A DNA stretch of 64,000 bases, taken from CAZEAC01 sp964510065 (GTDB taxonomy: Bacteria > Bdellovibrionota_C > UBA2361 > CAIXSY01). Below the pieces are notes generated by a model, which was given only the letters and a program-made list of their open reading frames with translations, had not been told where the DNA came from and ran no database searches. Position 1 is the stretch's first letter. Each line of letters begins with the position of its first letter. The position numbers and the translations under genes were made by a program. Location: positions 3,364 to 67,363 of the forward strand of contig CAZEAC010000020.1 of the NCBI GenBank assembly GCA_964510065.1, in the 5' to 3' direction. Below are positions 16,384 to 25,193 of the stretch, one piece after another.

Positions 16384-17144
16384 GTCCCGACGAAATTCGC
16401 AGTTTTTTGCGGCAGCTTGCCAGGGCAAGTGGCGAACTTATCGCCGATTTCTACGGACGGAACTCAGTAGGGGTCGAAATAAAATCGGATGCCACTCCGG
16501 TGACGGAGGCCGATCGTGGCGCCGAGAAACTGCTTCGCGAAATGATTCTTTCAGCCTATCCGCACCATGGGGTAATTGGCGAGGAGCTTGGCCGAATCAA
16601 CGAGGACTCCGACTATCAGTGGGTCCTCGATCCGATTGATGGCACCAAATCTTTTCTCCATCGGGTCCCCCTTTTCGTTACCCTAATCGGACTAATGTAT
16701 AGAGGCAGACCAATTGCCGGAGCTATCCATCAACCAATTACGGGAATGCTTTGTATTGGAGCCGATGGGAGTACAACTCTAAATGAAGCGCCCGTGCGAG
16801 TGCGTAAGGTGCGCTCGATTCAGGAGGCATCAGTTTTAAGCTCCGGCTATGAATTTGCAAGGCAGGGATGGGAGTCTGCTGGTTTCACTAAGCTTCGTCA
16901 GGAAGCACGAATGTTTCGTACCTGGGGAGACGGCTACGGCTACATGCTCGTGGCCAGCGGCATTGCCGATATTATGCTCGACCCGAAGATGGCGATCTGG
17001 GATCTCGCGGCGTTAATCCCGGTAATCGAAGGCGCAGGCGGTACGATTACCGGGTGGGACGGCGGCGATCCATTAAAATCACTTAGTGCAGTCGCAAGCT
17101 GCGGCGAGTTTCATAAAGATATAATTGCCCTTTTAGGAACCTAG
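16380..17144 (+). CDS. hisN: Histidinol-phosphatase, inositol-monophosphatase family
   Basis: A 254-residue phosphatase. The metal-site motifs are GEELG (Glu), LDPIDGTKSF (Asp-x-x-Asp-Gly-Thr) and WDLAALIPVIEGAGG (Asp). The segment RTWGDGYGYMLVASGIADIMLD is characteristic of the HisN branch, which dephosphorylates histidinol phosphate in histidine synthesis, rather than of SuhB or CysQ. Length fits the family. The gene is coupled by ATGA overlap to the SGNH hydrolase and is followed by lexA, so no histidine operon is present here; a broader sugar-phosphatase role remains possible. Confidence 0.78.
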   Translation: MSPDEIRSFLRQLARASGELIADFYGRNSVGVEIKSDATPVTEADRGAEKLLREMILSAYPHHGVIGEELGRINEDSDYQWVLDPIDGTKSFLHRVPLFVTLIGLMYRGRPIAGAIHQPITGMLCIGADGSTTLNEAPVRVRKVRSIQEASVLSSGYEFARQGWESAGFTKLRQEARMFRTWGDGYGYMLVASGIADIMLDPKMAIWDLAALIPVIEGAGGTITGWDGGDPLKSLSAVASCGEFHKDIIALLGT

Positions 17145-17197
17145 CCAATATCCCTTCAGCCTACGCGCAAACTTCTTCACAGTAGTCAAAAAAAGAC

Positions 17198-17226
17198 TTG
17201 CGCGACTTCCAGTTTTTTTCTATATA
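17198..17226 (+). promoter_or_regulatory. Candidate lexA promoter
   Basis: TTGCGC (17198-17203), a 17-bp spacer and TATATA (17221-17226) precede lexA, with a predicted start near 17233. A GCGCAA sequence at 17165-17170 mirrors the -35 region. I see no recognised LexA box of the E. coli, Geobacter or Bdellovibrio type in this spacer. Confidence 0.4.
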
Positions 17227-17305
17227 GTATCCCAATGATGGCTCCGCGGCGCTGCTCGAACCTGCAGAGGCGGCGCAACAGAGTACGCCTAAATGGAATG
17301 ATCAA

Positions 17306-17335
17306 ATGAATACCCCGGAAAGAAGCCGCTCATGA
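17306..17335 (+). CDS. Nine-codon leader ORF overlapping lexA start
   Basis: ATG followed by eight codons (MNTPERSRS) and a TGA that overlaps the lexA ATG in an ATGA junction. GGAATG precedes it, while lexA itself has only a weak ribosome site. Translation of the leader could deliver ribosomes to lexA. It is short enough to be chance. Confidence 0.3.
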   Translation: MNTPERSRS

Positions 17336-17964
17336 AATCGAAAGCAGCCCCTATTAAGACAAGTACCCTAGCTCCAGTTCAGAGACAAACCCTTGAATTT
17401 CTAAGGACATTTCTTGCTGAAAAGGGCTACGCGCCCTCATTGAAGGATATCGCCCAATATATCGGAGTCAAATCGCTCTCAACCGCACACTTCCATCTGG
17501 AACGGCTAGTCGACAAAGGTTTTATTAAGCGTGGAGCTGACGGTTCAATTGAGCTTCTTGAGGCGCCAAAGGTCGAGCTAGGACCAACCGCTGTTCCACT
17601 CGTAGGAGTAATCGCTGCTGGTATTCCCATAGAGGCGCTTGAAAATCGTACCATGATCGATCTTCCCTCTCGTATGATCGATGGTCGTGGTGAGGTCTTC
17701 TGCCTTGAGGTAAGCGGCGATTCGATGATCGATGCGCATATCTGCGATGGCGATATTGTGGTCGTAAGAAGGCAGGATTCTGCCGACGACGGCGAGATTG
17801 TCGTAGCGCTTCTCGATGATGGCTCAGCAACTTTGAAGACATTTCGGCGATTAAAGAATGGCAAAGTGATGTTGGTGCCGGCCAATCCGACCATGAAGCC
17901 TATTACTCTTGATGGCGTGGAGGTTCAGGGTCGGGTTATTGGGATCCTGCGCGAGCTTCACTAG
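17332..17964 (+). CDS. lexA: SOS repressor LexA
   Basis: A 210-residue repressor. The N-terminal winged helix-turn-helix covers about residues 16-72 (SLKDIAQYIGVKSLSTAHFHL). The autocleavage bond is Ala96-Gly97 in VIAAGIP. The catalytic dyad is Ser131 in SGDSM and Lys169 in ATLKTF. RecA filaments stimulate self-cleavage, which relieves repression of DNA-repair genes. The recognition helix sequence differs from E. coli, so the operator is expected to differ. recA follows 47 bp downstream on the same strand, so the two may share a transcript. Confidence 0.96.
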   Translation: MKSKAAPIKTSTLAPVQRQTLEFLRTFLAEKGYAPSLKDIAQYIGVKSLSTAHFHLERLVDKGFIKRGADGSIELLEAPKVELGPTAVPLVGVIAAGIPIEALENRTMIDLPSRMIDGRGEVFCLEVSGDSMIDAHICDGDIVVVRRQDSADDGEIVVALLDDGSATLKTFRRLKNGKVMLVPANPTMKPITLDGVEVQGRVIGILRELH

Positions 17965-18011
17965 TTTTTAGATGGTATTAACAAATAACATTAAATAATA
18001 AGGATGTGATT

Positions 18012-19217
18012 ATGGACCGAGAAGAAATCGAATCGAATCAAAGCCCAGCCGAGAAAGACAAAGCACTGTCGTCGGCGATTACGCTCCTTGAGCGCCGTTA
18101 CGGACGTGGGGCAATTATGCAGCTGGGAAGTGCGATGAATCAGCAGGTCGATGCCTACTCGTCCGGAAGCCTTGGGCTTGATATCGCGCTCGGCATTGGC
18201 GGACTTCCCAAGGGTAGGATTTCGGAAATTTACGGCCCCGAGTCTTCTGGTAAAACCACTCTTGCGCTCCATACCGCCGCCGAGGTTCAGAAGAAAGGTG
18301 GGACAGTCGTTTATATCGACGCCGAGCACGCACTTGATGTTACTTATGCAAGAAAGTTGGGCGTTGATACTACCAAGCTACTGGTGAGTCAGCCCGATTG
18401 CGGTGAGCAGGCGTTTGAGATCTGCGAAGCCTTAATTCAGTCCGGATCTGTTGATCTGATTGTTATCGATTCAGTAGCGGCGCTTGTGCCTAAAGCCGAA
18501 ATTGAAGGTGAGATGGAAGATCAGCAACCAGGCATGCAGGCGCGCCTCATGAGCAAAGCTCTTCGAAAGTTGACTGCTGTTTCGGCGAAGTCGGGCTGCG
18601 CAATTCTCTTTATTAACCAGATCCGTATGAAAATTGGGGTGATGTTCGGTTCACCAGAAACTACGGCCGGCGGTAATGCGCTTAAATTTTACGCGTCTGT
18701 ACGGCTTGATGTGCGGAGAATTGGTTCGCTTAAGGAGGGCGCCGAGGCGGAAGTTCACGGCTCAAGGGTGCGTGTAAAAGTAGTAAAGAACAAAGTAGCA
18801 CCGCCTTTCCGCGAAGCGGAGTTCGATGTTATATTTAACGAAGGCATCAGCCGTATTGGTGAAACGATAGATATCGGCGTTGAGAAGGGAATCATCGACA
18901 AAGCCGGTGCCTGGTACTCCTTTAGGGGCGAGAGACTTGGACAGGGCCGAGAGGGCACCAAGCTATTCCTCAAGGAGCATCCCGAAGTAGCCGAAGAGAT
19001 CTCGCGTCTTATAATGTCGACTATTGGTATTGAGTCGACTGGCATTGAGACGGCAACAGGTCAGGGTGGTACCCCCCAGGGAGCAATCGCTGCAAGCTCG
19101 GCTTCAGTGAGCACATCAACTATTACGCTCGAGAAAAGCGTGGCTGAGCCTGCGGCTAAAACGAAAGGGAGTCCAAAGAAGCGCGCTGAACTAAACGGCG
19201 AAGCCGCGCATAATTAA
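18012..19217 (+). CDS. recA: Recombinase RecA
   Basis: A RecA of about 401 residues. It has Walker A GPESSGKT (about 75-82), the acidic stretch [18 protein letters not shown], the loop-1 and loop-2 DNA-binding regions ([15 protein letters not shown] and [19 protein letters not shown]) and the core ATPase. It forms filaments on single-stranded DNA, performs strand exchange and triggers LexA cleavage. The tail beyond about residue 345 is a low-complexity Ser/Thr/Ala/Gly stretch ending in Lys-rich sequence, longer than in E. coli. AAGG lies 8 nt before the ATG at 18012; the in-frame GTG at 18006 is too close to it. Confidence 0.97.
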   Translation: MDREEIESNQSPAEKDKALSSAITLLERRYGRGAIMQLGSAMNQQVDAYSSGSLGLDIALGIGGLPKGRISEIYGPESSGKTTLALHTAAEVQKKGGTVVYIDAEHALDVTYARKLGVDTTKLLVSQPDCGEQAFEICEALIQSGSVDLIVIDSVAALVPKAEIEGEMEDQQPGMQARLMSKALRKLTAVSAKSGCAILFINQIRMKIGVMFGSPETTAGGNALKFYASVRLDVRRIGSLKEGAEAEVHGSRVRVKVVKNKVAPPFREAEFDVIFNEGISRIGETIDIGVEKGIIDKAGAWYSFRGERLGQGREGTKLFLKEHPEVAEEISRLIMSTIGIESTGIETATGQGGTPQGAIAASSASVSTSTITLEKSVAEPAAKTKGSPKKRAELNGEAAHN

Positions 19218-19232
19218 TCCCTTGCTATGTGC

Positions 19233-19291
19233 ATTGAAGAGCTGTGATCTTCGGTTGGGGCGTCGGAGATCACCTCTTCAATACGATTTTT
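19233..19291 (+). terminator. recA terminator hairpin
   Basis: ATTGAAGAG pairs with CTCTTCAAT, and GTGATCT with AGATCAC, with a 2-nt bulge between the stem parts. A T run (19287-19291) follows. The hairpin starts 16 nt after the recA stop. It also covers the first in-frame GTG of the next ORF, which argues for the later start used there. Confidence 0.8.
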
Positions 19292-19363
19292 CGCGACGAC
19301 GCATACCCCAAAAAGCAGGTACTTGCCCTTGACACGACCCGATTCTCTCTCCATGTTGGGGGG

Positions 19364-20266
19364 ATGTTAATTCGAGCGACCGGACCTGTCGACGAAGGTC
19401 TTGTACTTATTACATTAGGGCAGAGCTGCTTCTGTCTCGCCGGAAGCCCTGAAGCATACACTCTAATTGACTGCGGAACGACTGCCCATCTTCAGGGGTT
19501 GGAAGCACGGCTTATCGAGCTTGGCATTAAAGCCACTTCGATAAAACAAATTCTCCTCACCAACGGCTCGGGGCCACGTGCCGGCGCAGTATTCGCCCTC
19601 GCATCCAAGCTTCCGCATGCTCAAATCCTTCTCTCCTCGCCAATCCGCGAAATTCTTGCCCAAGACGCCGAACTCGCGGCCGAGGATAAGAGATTATCAA
19701 GCCTTTTTAAGGACGGCGCCAGCATTGTTGCAAGCCAGCCGGTTGTAGAACACGAGAAAATTCTCAAGCGAGTAGAGATTATGCCCGAGACCGGAGTATT
19801 TGCTCTCGCCAACTCCTCGCCGGCGCAGGTTTTTGCGGCGCCAGGGTATACCACAACATCACTCGCCTATTTTCTCCCGGGGAACGCTGCACTTATTACT
19901 GATCAGGGCCTCGGCTATTACCGTGCAAGAAGTCCAGTTGCTCCGGGGGCAAATGCCGGAATAGACCTCGCTCTTTCGACCATTGCCAAGCTTTGTAACA
20001 TCCCAGCGAAATTTCTTATGCTGCCCTATCTGGGCACTCTCTCCGGAGCCCTCGTGAAGCGTTTTTTCAAGGAGGGACGCGAAACTTTAGAGACACTTCG
20101 TGCTGAGACGTCGCGTGCGAAAGCCGAAGGAATCTCGGACGAAGATTGCATCTCGCAGATATCCGACTTTTACTATCGTCCCGAGTCCAGCGACCCACTA
20201 CTCTGCGAACTTCTTGAGCAGAGTCGGAAGAAACTCCTCATACAGCTGGGACTTCACGCGGAATGA
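19364..20266 (+). CDS. Metallo-beta-lactamase fold lacking metal ligands
   Basis: A protein of about 300 residues with the alpha-beta-beta-alpha layout of the metallo-beta-lactamase family: LIDCGTTAHLQGLEARL, then ILLTNGSGPRAGAVFAL where HxHxDH is expected, then AAPGYTTTSLAYFLPGN and ALITDQGLGYY where PGH and the bridging TGD are expected. The zinc-binding His and Asp residues are gone at each of these positions, so the domain is probably non-catalytic or uses different chemistry. The ATG at 19364 lies after the recA terminator and a TTGACA (19329-19334). A GTG at 19244 would start inside the terminator. Its stop overlaps the glycosyltransferase ATG by 4 nt. Confidence 0.7.
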   Translation: MLIRATGPVDEGLVLITLGQSCFCLAGSPEAYTLIDCGTTAHLQGLEARLIELGIKATSIKQILLTNGSGPRAGAVFALASKLPHAQILLSSPIREILAQDAELAAEDKRLSSLFKDGASIVASQPVVEHEKILKRVEIMPETGVFALANSSPAQVFAAPGYTTTSLAYFLPGNAALITDQGLGYYRARSPVAPGANAGIDLALSTIAKLCNIPAKFLMLPYLGTLSGALVKRFFKEGRETLETLRAETSRAKAEGISDEDCISQISDFYYRPESSDPLLCELLEQSRKKLLIQLGLHAE

Positions 20267-21312
20267 AGATCGTCTTTCTGCATACCAAAGGAACGCCACT
20301 ATTTCATTCGATACTTGAGGCCCGTCCTCTCGGCGGCACTGAGACCGGAGTGGTTCGGCTTGCCGAAGAGCTTCAAAAGCTTGGTCATTGGGTCGCCGTC
20401 CTTTCACCCATTGAGAACTCAGCTCTTTCAGAAGTGTTGTATCTTCCACTTCATGCGATGCAGGATCTGGGCACAGTAGATCTGCTGATCGTAATCCGTG
20501 ATTGGCAGGCCTTGCACTTTCCGATTAAAGCGAAGAGACGATTTCTATGGACTGGAGACTCCTACGACCAGATACTAAACGTCGGAATCGGAGACCCGCG
20601 CGTTATCAAACAGATCGACCGCTTGCTTACGGTGAGCGATTGGCATACTCAAACTCTCTGCGAGGCTTCGGGATTTCCTCAAGAAAAAGCATTTAATCTT
20701 GGCTACGGAGTACGGCTAGCTTTGTTCCAAGGTGGCGAGCAGCGCGTTCGCAAACGCCTGATCTATACTTCGACTCCGTTCAGAGGACTTGAGTTGCTCA
20801 TACCGCTCATGCAAGAGCTCTCGCCACGCCATCCCGACCTAGAACTCCATGTCTTCAGCTCATTTGACGTGTACAAGGGCGCAGGCGTTCAAGATGACAC
20901 CGTGGCACGTTACGCGCCGGTCTTTGACGAGCTTCGAGCCCTCAGGGGAGTATGGCTACGCGGAAGCGTTCTGCAAAGTGTGCTTGCTCGTGAGCTGATG
21001 AAAGCTTCAATATTTGCCTACCCGAATACCTTTGAAGAGACCTGCTGTATTGCCGCGATGGAAGCAATGGCGGCGGGCTGTGCTTTGGTGAGCAGCGCCT
21101 TTGGCGCCCTCCCCGATACTATCGGCGACGCGGGAGTTCTGCTCAAAGAAAGGCCAGGAAGCACGGAATATATCGCTCACTTTATTAGAGAAACGGAACA
21201 CTTGCTTATCGATGACAATGCTTGCGAAGCGCTCTCGCGAAAGAGTCTTGAGCGCGCAAGAGTGTTCGATTGGAGCGAAACGGCAAAAAGGTTGCTTTCG
21301 CTCACCAATTAA
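20263..21312 (+). CDS. Glycosyltransferase family 4 protein
   Basis: A 349-residue GT-B fold enzyme. The N-terminal domain begins MKIVFLHTKG and has the glycine-rich acceptor loop PLGGTETGVVRLAEEL. The C-terminal nucleotide-sugar domain has YTSTPFRGLELLIPL and the E-x7-E element FEETCCIAAMEAMAAG. It transfers a sugar from an activated donor; donor and acceptor are unknown. It is translationally coupled to the degenerate metallo-beta-lactamase protein upstream, and its 3' end overlaps the convergent EEP gene by 11 bp. Confidence 0.85.
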   Translation: MKIVFLHTKGTPLFHSILEARPLGGTETGVVRLAEELQKLGHWVAVLSPIENSALSEVLYLPLHAMQDLGTVDLLIVIRDWQALHFPIKAKRRFLWTGDSYDQILNVGIGDPRVIKQIDRLLTVSDWHTQTLCEASGFPQEKAFNLGYGVRLALFQGGEQRVRKRLIYTSTPFRGLELLIPLMQELSPRHPDLELHVFSSFDVYKGAGVQDDTVARYAPVFDELRALRGVWLRGSVLQSVLARELMKASIFAYPNTFEETCCIAAMEAMAAGCALVSSAFGALPDTIGDAGVLLKERPGSTEYIAHFIRETEHLLIDDNACEALSRKSLERARVFDWSETAKRLLSLTN

Positions 21313-22402
21313 GGCGAACATACACAAGCGCATGATCCGATGCGTAACGTGGCTCGTACAACACACCACTATCATAATCCCCATTTCCGTCGTGCGTCGT
21401 GTTTGCAAAGCGCAATGATTCACTAGGCATCAAGATTTCATCAAGCCACGAGTATATATTTTTATACATAAAGGTTCCAAACTGCCTCTTGGTCTGAGGA
21501 TCGAGCGTAAGCACGCTAAAGAGCAGCTGATTCATTGAAACTCCAGCCTGACAGAGCGGAATGCCGCGCTTACTTAGACGGCACTGCCCTTCCCCCTGAA
21601 AATTCTTGAGAGTCAAGACACCTTCTAATATTTTTGCGCTCGCGAGATCAAAGTTCGCATTCCTATCACCAAGCAGGATCACGATACTTTCCCCGGACGT
21701 GAACGCCTTGGAATGCCGACTCTCGACCACTCGACGCAGTGCCTCGGCCATCTCCATCCTGTAAGTTTCCCACTCAAGTCCAGTTGGATCGCCCTGTCCA
21801 CCGGCTTGGGATTTGAAATGAAATGTCACCAAGCTCACGGTTTTAGCAAAAGACTCGCCGCGTGGTTTTACGTTGAGCTGGATCTCGAGCGGCCCTCGCG
21901 AGAAATATCGCGGCTTCTCTTTCGCCGTGAGCTTCGGAAGCTCGACACCCACGTAAGAAACACTATTAACAATATCCGCGCGATCTTTTGCGACAAGAAA
22001 CCCGACACGCAGCAATTTGTCATTACTAGGCCCTGCCTTTACCTCGAAAAATCGATTGCTCCTCTTTCGGAGCGCAAGCGCCAGTTGAGTAAGCGCGACG
22101 TTTCCGTCATCCTCAGTTTTACCAAGAAGTTCTTGTACCGCAATTACATCGCATTCTGCCTTAATAAATCGCTGCACGAGCCCTTTTTCTTTATCAGCAA
22201 GGAGGCCAGCAGTAATTTTTTGATCGCGCCGCTGTACGTCGCGAAGAACTCCGTAATTCTCGAGGTTTTGGCTACATACCGTCAACTCAACTTCGCCACG
22301 CGGATCAACGTTGACTTCACCGGTTTGTACCCGGGTTTGCGCAGAGGCGATCGTGACAAAGCAAATCGGAACCGCAAGAATGATCTTCAAAAATCTAATC
22401 AC
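21302..22402 (-). CDS. Secreted endonuclease/exonuclease/phosphatase-fold protein
   Basis: A 366-residue exported protein. The signal peptide (about residues 1-21, VPICFVTIASA) is followed by an EEP domain: CSQNLENYG (Asn), DVIAVQELLG (Glu), VTFHFKSQAGGQGD, ILLGDRNANFD (Asp, Asn) and ASDHALVYVRL (catalytic Asp-His). These residues support a metal-dependent phosphoesterase acting outside the cytoplasm, perhaps on nucleic acid or lipid phosphates. Its start overlaps the stop of the RuvC-like gene by 4 nt, so the two are co-transcribed. Confidence 0.85.
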   Translation of the reverse strand: MIRFLKIILAVPICFVTIASAQTRVQTGEVNVDPRGEVELTVCSQNLENYGVLRDVQRRDQKITAGLLADKEKGLVQRFIKAECDVIAVQELLGKTEDDGNVALTQLALALRKRSNRFFEVKAGPSNDKLLRVGFLVAKDRADIVNSVSYVGVELPKLTAKEKPRYFSRGPLEIQLNVKPRGESFAKTVSLVTFHFKSQAGGQGDPTGLEWETYRMEMAEALRRVVESRHSKAFTSGESIVILLGDRNANFDLASAKILEGVLTLKNFQGEGQCRLSKRGIPLCQAGVSMNQLLFSVLTLDPQTKRQFGTFMYKNIYSWLDEILMPSESLRFANTTHDGNGDYDSGVLYEPRYASDHALVYVRLNW

Positions 22403-23073
22403 AGTCGTTCCGCCGAAATTACAATCCTTCGCTGAGCTCGCCTGCCCGAAAGCCCGCGCCTCTGTGCGCGACGGCGTGAGCGGCGCTCCCTTGAATCGAA
22501 AAACTCCTCTATCGAGACTTCAGCTCGTAGCGCTGAGCTTATCCAACTTACCCCTACGCTTCCAAGAAGCACGGCGTCGGCAATATCCTGGTGCCGTTTT
22601 AGTGCACGCGCATCGGTGACAAATCCAAGCCGAGAGAGGTCGCCCGCAAAAAGGGTCGATACTAGCCTCACTGCGATTTCTTTCACCTGCTTCCGCTCAA
22701 GCTGCCTTCCTCTGAGGCCCATTACCTCATGATGTACCGATCGGGGGTTAATCCGCCCAGGAACACAAACCCCCCTTGTCCGTGCAAGTGTTTCAAAAAT
22801 ACCGCGCACCTGCTCAACACAAAACGCAGCACGCGGGTCACGCATCGTAGTCGGCGCCTCGCACACCAAAACATCGTTAACACCAAGCCGGAGAGCCTCG
22901 AACACATCTGCTATTTTTTTCTGTAAATCGAGCAGCCGCCGCGCCATAGGCGCTTCGGGACTAAGCGATGCGATCTTTCCCACGGCCTCTAGTCTATTGG
23001 AATTAATGGAAAAAACAGCCCAGCCGGAAAGGGTCAGGCTCGGATCAACCGCGATGACACGTCTTGTAACCAT
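22399..23073 (-). CDS. RuvC-like Holliday-junction nuclease
   Basis: A protein of about 224 residues with the RNase H-type RuvC fold. Asp10 in IAVDPSLTLSGWAV, Glu72 in VLVCEAP, and His161-x-Asp163-x-x-Asp166 in HQDIADAVLLG match the four acidic catalytic positions of RuvC. The sequence is divergent (no GIDPG) and ends in a long Arg-rich tail, so it may be a RuvC paralogue rather than the housekeeping resolvase; ruvA and ruvB are not adjacent. The ATG at 23073 follows AGGG; an in-frame TTG at 23097 is less likely. It forms an operon with the EEP gene. Confidence 0.75.
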   Translation of the reverse strand: MVTRRVIAVDPSLTLSGWAVFSINSNRLEAVGKIASLSPEAPMARRLLDLQKKIADVFEALRLGVNDVLVCEAPTTMRDPRAAFCVEQVRGIFETLARTRGVCVPGRINPRSVHHEVMGLRGRQLERKQVKEIAVRLVSTLFAGDLSRLGFVTDARALKRHQDIADAVLLGSVGVSWISSALRAEVSIEEFFDSRERRSRRRAQRRGLSGRRAQRRIVISAERL

Positions 23074-23173
23074 CGACCCTATATTATAGGCTAACAACCC
23101 TTTGGACCATGAGGATTCGACATTTAGCCAACGACTTTTTTTACTTCATTCCCCATTAAAACGTAATTGAAAT

Positions 23174-24199
23174 ATGATGTTAGGAACTGAGTCCACCTAC
23201 GGGGCCTCGATAGGAAACCACACCACTATGGATCACGAACTTGTTGCCCGGCTCTACCGCGAAATGATTCGGATTCGTCGCTTCGAAGAGGAGGCCGCAC
23301 GGCTTTATACTGAACGGAAGATTGGGGGTTTTCTTCACCTCTATATCGGACAGGAAGCCGTCGCAGTCGGCGCTATCTCAGTCCTTGAGCCGCAGGACTG
23401 TGTGATGACAGCGTACCGCTGCCATGGCCACTATCTCGCTCGTGGCGGAGATTCGCGCGCTGGCATGGCTGAACTACTTGGCAAAGAGGGCGGCTGCGTC
23501 AAGGGGCGTGGGGGCTCGATGCATTTTTTTGATATCGAGAGGAAATTTTACGGAGGATGGGGAATTGTTGGCGCGCAGATCCCGCTCGCCGCAGGTCTGG
23601 CATTCGGCGAGAAATACAAGGATTCAAATGCCGTGGTGATCTGCTTCATGGGAGATGGTGCAGTCAACATTGGCGCCTTCCACGAGGGACTATCCCTCGC
23701 CGCGCTTTGGAAGCTTCCAGTTGTTTATGTCATCGAGAATAATCACTACGCGATGGGAACCCCGCTCGCAAAAACAGCGCCGAGCGAGGATCTATCGATT
23801 CGTGCATTAGGGTATCCAATGGCTCGCGCGACTTTCGACGGCCATGATGTCTTCGCCACACGCGCCGCCGTACACACTGCGGTGCGACGTGCACGAGAGC
23901 AGAAACTTCCGACACTCCTTGAAGCGAAGACCTATCGTTACCGTGGCCATTCAATGGCCGATCCGGCGAAGTACCGTACCGAAGAAGATGTAAATGAGTG
24001 GAAGTCGCGTGATCCAATTAAGACCCTAGGCGAGAAACTCGACGATCTCGGGTGTAAAGAGCTTCGTGAGAAGATTCAGGCCGATATCGAAGCCGAGATA
24101 AATGATGCGGTCGCTTTTGCTGAACAGTCACCGTTTCCCGCGCCTGAGTCCGCGCTTGAATACGGTTATGTCGACAATGAAAAGATGAAAGAGGTCTAG
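23174..24199 (+). CDS. pdhA: Pyruvate dehydrogenase E1 alpha subunit
   Basis: A 341-residue thiamine-diphosphate subunit. GDGAVNIGAFHEGLSLAA and, about 28 residues after the GDG, ENN form the TPP/Mg motif. RYRGHSMADPAKYRTEED is the typical phospho-loop of PDH-type E1 alpha, and KGRGGSMHFFD is also conserved. With E1 beta it decarboxylates pyruvate and passes acetyl groups to lipoyl-E2. The E1 beta gene begins 4 bp after its stop. No E2 or E3 gene lies nearby, so the rest of the complex must be encoded elsewhere. Confidence 0.92.
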   Translation: MMLGTESTYGASIGNHTTMDHELVARLYREMIRIRRFEEEAARLYTERKIGGFLHLYIGQEAVAVGAISVLEPQDCVMTAYRCHGHYLARGGDSRAGMAELLGKEGGCVKGRGGSMHFFDIERKFYGGWGIVGAQIPLAAGLAFGEKYKDSNAVVICFMGDGAVNIGAFHEGLSLAALWKLPVVYVIENNHYAMGTPLAKTAPSEDLSIRALGYPMARATFDGHDVFATRAAVHTAVRRAREQKLPTLLEAKTYRYRGHSMADPAKYRTEEDVNEWKSRDPIKTLGEKLDDLGCKELREKIQADIEAEINDAVAFAEQSPFPAPESALEYGYVDNEKMKEV

Positions 24200-24203
24200 A
24201 GAG

Positions 24204-25193
24204 ATGAGCATGCGAGAAATTCCAATTCGAGACGCACTTCGTGAAGCAATGACCGAGGAAATGATCCTCGACCCCAATGTCGTGCTAATCGGCGAGGAGG
24301 TTGGCGCATACAATGGCGCATATAAATGTTCACGCGGCATGCTCGATCAGTTTGGGCCAAAGCGGGTAATAGATGCACCAATTGCTGAAGGCGGCTTTGC
24401 CGGTGTGGGCATCGGCGCCGCGATGGTCGGAGTTCGACCGATTATCGAGTTCATGACCTTTAACTTTTCTCTAGTTGCCATCGATCAGTTAATTAATACC
24501 GCGGCAAAGGCGCGGCTTATGTCGGCGGGACAGCTTTCAGTGCCAATCGTATTTCGTGGTGCTGGCGGAGCGGCATATCAGCTCGGCGCACAACACGCGA
24601 ATTCGTTTGAGCATTTCTACGCTTACACTCCTGGCCTTAAGGTAATTTGCCCTTCTACTCCCTACGATATGAAGGGACTCCTCAAGAGCGCAATCCGAGA
24701 CGACGATCCGGTGGTATTCTTTGAATCTGAGCTCACTTATAGTTTAAAGGGGGAAGTACCAGAAGAGGAATACACCATTCCTATCGGTGTTGCCGATGTA
24801 AAACGCGAAGGAACGGATATTACCCTTATTACTTGGTCGAAGAGCGTATTTCTTACTCTTGATGTAGCCAAGGCGCTCGAAGCCGAGGGAATCTCCGCCG
24901 AAGTAATTGATATTCGGACGCTACGTCCGCTGGATAAACAGGCTGTTTTGAACTCGGTAGCGAAAACTCACCGTGCGGTCGTCATTCAGGAACAGCATTC
25001 AGTATCAAGTTATGGCGCTTACTTAAGTCACTTAATTCAGCAGGAGATATTTGACGAACTTGACGCCCCTGTTGGTCTTATTTCAACGCTTGAAGGACCA
25101 ATGCCCTACTCGAAATCACTCGAAGTAGTACTTATGCCATCTAAAGAGCGCTGCATCGCCGGGATTAAAAAGGTACTCGAAGGATGCCGGTAA
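24204..25193 (+). CDS. pdhB: Pyruvate dehydrogenase E1 beta subunit
   Basis: A 329-residue partner of the E1 alpha subunit. DAPIAEGGFAGVGIGAA contains the Glu that activates TPP. The transketolase-type pyrimidine domain spans about residues 5-180 and the C-terminal domain (VIDIRTLRPLD) about 200-320. AGAGAG precedes the ATG. Downstream, the gamma-carbonic anhydrase gene overlaps its 3' end by 10 bp, so the three genes form one transcript. Confidence 0.93.
   Translation: MSMREIPIRDALREAMTEEMILDPNVVLIGEEVGAYNGAYKCSRGMLDQFGPKRVIDAPIAEGGFAGVGIGAAMVGVRPIIEFMTFNFSLVAIDQLINTAAKARLMSAGQLSVPIVFRGAGGAAYQLGAQHANSFEHFYAYTPGLKVICPSTPYDMKGLLKSAIRDDDPVVFFESELTYSLKGEVPEEEYTIPIGVADVKREGTDITLITWSKSVFLTLDVAKALEAEGISAEVIDIRTLRPLDKQAVLNSVAKTHRAVVIQEQHSVSSYGAYLSHLIQQEIFDELDAPVGLISTLEGPMPYSKSLEVVLMPSKERCIAGIKKVLEGCR

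Noticed and set aside
19244..19363. Upstream extension of the metallo-beta-lactamase-fold gene
   Set aside because: It lies within the recA terminator hairpin and encodes a sequence unlike the family N-terminus.
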